Below are positions 62,701 to 64,000 of a stretch of DNA of 64,000 nt, one piece after another. Source of the DNA: Lactarius indigo (lineage: Eukaryota > Basidiomycota > Agaricomycetes > Russulales > Russulaceae); the NCBI GenBank assembly GCA_025766275.1, contig JAFKAC010000004.1, forward strand, positions 2,108,001 through 2,172,000, read 5' to 3'. How positions within the stretch are numbered: the first letter of the stretch is position 1; each line of letters opens with the position of its first letter. A program made the translations under genes and the position numbers. The notes below the pieces were generated by a model. The model was given only the letters and a program-made list of their open reading frames with translations. It searched no databases and had not been told where the DNA came from.

Positions 62701-63624
62701 ATGGGCACCAGCACCGGAACCGGCACCAACACCAGCAGTCACACCAGCAGTCACACCAACATCAACACCAGCAACAACATCAACATCAACACCAACAACC
62801 GCAACCGCATGCACCACAGCAGCAGCAGCAGCAGCAGCAGCAGCAAGCTCCACCCTTTACTGCGACGCCACCAACTCAAGCTTTTCAACCCCTGCAACCA
62901 TCCACCCCACCACCGCGGTCTGCGACCGATGTCGGTCAATATGTTGCCACACCGGTTCAGCAACCGTATTTGCCGCATGGGTTTGACGCATATCAAGCAC
63001 CCGTTCCGCTTTCGTATCATCCACCCCCTAATGCAAGCATGCCAAGCTCTGTTTCGGTACACCCAGTACCAAGGCCACTATCAAATATTACATATTCTGC
63101 CGACCCTACACGATTCTTTCTCCTCGGTCAGCTGGAGTACTATTTGAGTGCGCAAAACATGGCTTCAGACTTATTCCTGAGACAAAGGGTAATTTCACTG
63201 TTTGGTGTGATTATAACCGCTGATCCCACCCGGGTTTTGATGGTAGATGGATTCACGCGGGTGGATCCCGGTGTCACTACTTGCGTCTTTCAATCGGGTT
63301 CGACAGTTAACGTTAGACCCGCAGCTGGTACGCGATGTTCTAACGCTATCATCGATCGTGGAACTACGTGACGACTGTGTGCGTATGGGGGGTGGTGAGT
63401 GGAGGCGGTTTGTCCTCCCAGACGCCCCGACAAGCACGGTTGAATTCGAGGGCGCCAAGGGGGAAGGGGAGCAAGAAAATAGGCTAGGAGTTGATCGGGG
63501 GCAATATGATTCAGAAGATCACGAGCACGTGGAGGACTACGTGGAGGAAGAGGAGGAAGAGGAAGAGATCGAGATCGTTATGGATCGAGAATTGGGTCAA
63601 ACATGGGCCACTCCGTCGTCCTGA
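59782..63624 (+). CDS. La-motif RNA-binding protein (LARP1/Sro9-like), several frameshifts
   Basis: The ATG at 59782 begins MVSPTSTTSQTPALSYAESA, the short N-terminal motif common to fungal La-domain proteins, then IPNVWNQRIQQRAQTRP. Middle segments include AESWPEVGKSQTSAGKSQR, KTKWIVIPPEELQ, a Pro/Gln/Tyr-rich part (61100-61560) and an RGG-like stretch, YGVRRGRGANGFGRGISGRG. A His/Gln-repeat and poly-Gln stretch (62730-62850) follows. The La motif is near the C-terminus: LLGQLEYYLSAQNMASDLFL, then across a GT-AG intron MDSRGWIPVSLLASFNRVRQ and LVRDVLTLSSIVELRDDCVR. An acidic tail ends at 63622-63624. Proteins of this kind bind mRNA 3' ends and ribosomes. The frame shifts at about 60813-60819, 62016-62020 (G5), 62087-62090 and about 62600, besides at least three introns. 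Confidence 0.88.
62731..62850 (+). repeat. CAN/CAG codon repeat (His/Gln then poly-Gln)
   Basis: Tandem CACCAG/CAACAT-type units, followed by about ten consecutive CAG codons, inside the LARP coding region. In frame it gives HQ/QQ-rich sequence ending in a Gln run. Confidence 0.85.
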
Positions 63625-63950
63625 CCTAATCGGTCGGTCTCTCGTCTGTCCCTGACAGAATTTTTTTTTTTTTTTGATTGAAATTGTTTGCTAGGTCCGA
63701 CGCAAAAATCAAAGATCGAAATGTTGTCTTTTCGATTGTGTGTAGTGTACAAGCATCTTTATCTGTTGTTGGTAACCACTTATACCTCTGAGTCACTGTT
63801 ACGTTAACACTTTCTTTTTCTTTTTCAAAATACAAATTCGGGCTGAGTGCGGTGCGGTACCAATTGTGGAACGCTCATCCACCTGACTGATGCCTCCCTC
63901 TATCATATTGGGCTGCCCCCGCTCCCATCTGGCTTTCCTCTCCCTCATCC
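63625..63950. other. 3' region of the LARP gene
   Basis: Contains a T15 homopolymer (about 63661-63675). No gene is seen up to the possible start at 63951. Confidence 0.5.
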
Positions 63951-64000
63951 ATGGTCTACACTCGTCTCAGCACCAAGTCCTCAAAACAACTACGGCAGCG
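63951..64000 (+). CDS. Possible start of a gene running off the window
   Basis: A CT-rich leader (CTTTCCTCTCCCTCATCC) is followed by an ATG at 63951 and an open frame to the window end (MVYTRLSTKSSKQLRQ). The leader context is good, but 50 bases are too few to judge. Confidence 0.25.
   Translation, partial: MVYTRLSTKSSKQLRQ

Overview
The window reads as nuclear DNA of a filamentous basidiomycete, most likely an agaricomycete. Genes are dense and cut by many introns of about 48-65 bp. The protein set is basidiomycete-like: a P3A proton pump with a long acidic insert, a Git3/cAMP-receptor-type GPCR, an RRM-RBR ubiquitin ligase, a Kar5-type karyogamy protein and F-box/LRR genes. A Cantharellales relative (Rhizoctonia/Ceratobasidium) is my guess from the flavour of the F-box and small orphan genes; I cannot prove it without a search.

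Layout. 1-3.6 kb: an F-box/LRR gene (about 2.0-3.6 kb), a decayed partial copy upstream (about 50-785), and a MITE-like element with perfect 33-bp inverted ends (1088-1385). 4.0-6.0 kb: a disordered protein on the minus strand. 6.46-8.45 kb: glucose-6-phosphate isomerase. 9.7-10.8 kb: remnants or small orphan genes. 10.9-11.4 kb: a degenerate tandem repeat of about 104 bp. 11.7-14.3 kb: a PH-domain protein (minus). 14.6-19.4 kb: plasma-membrane H+-ATPase (minus). 20.5-22.2 kb: the GPCR (plus). 22.7-24.2 kb: a second F-box protein (minus). 26.3-27.9 and 30.2-31.9 kb: two tandem delta-9 fatty-acid desaturases, each with a C-terminal cytochrome b5 domain. 32.3-33.85 kb: RRG7-like protein (minus), tRNA-Arg(ACG) (minus) and ATP synthase subunit K (plus). 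34-35.6 kb: a coiled-coil protein. 35.9-38.2 kb: a long low-complexity protein. 38.7-41.9 kb: the RRM-RBR E3 ligase (minus). 42.9-44.6 kb: a GH16 glucanase (minus). 45.0-47.4 kb: mitochondrial ornithine carrier, then mitochondrial ribosome recycling factor. 48.2-50.5 kb: KAR5 (minus). 52-53.6 kb: a conserved regulator-like protein (minus). 55.6-57.4 kb: S-adenosylhomocysteine hydrolase. 59.8-63.6 kb: a La-motif (LARP) RNA-binding protein.

Most genes are housekeeping: central carbon metabolism, proton gradient, unsaturated fatty acids, methyl cycle, mitochondrial translation and ATP synthesis, ubiquitin signalling, cell-wall turnover and mating. I found no biosynthetic cluster, CRISPR array, phage or autonomous transposon.

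Two window-wide patterns stand out. First, many conserved genes carry isolated single-base indels, mostly insertions, which break otherwise intact frames (PGI1, PMA1 twice, first OLE1 copy twice, SAH1, LARP gene several times, PH gene twice, RBR gene, regulator gene). Residual assembly error is the likeliest cause. Second, four introns can only be joined in frame with GC-AG borders. I did not identify a convincing undescribed system. The RRM-RBR protein, the OLE1 pair, the compact RRG7/tRNA/ATP19 locus and the frameshift pattern are the best targets for follow-up.
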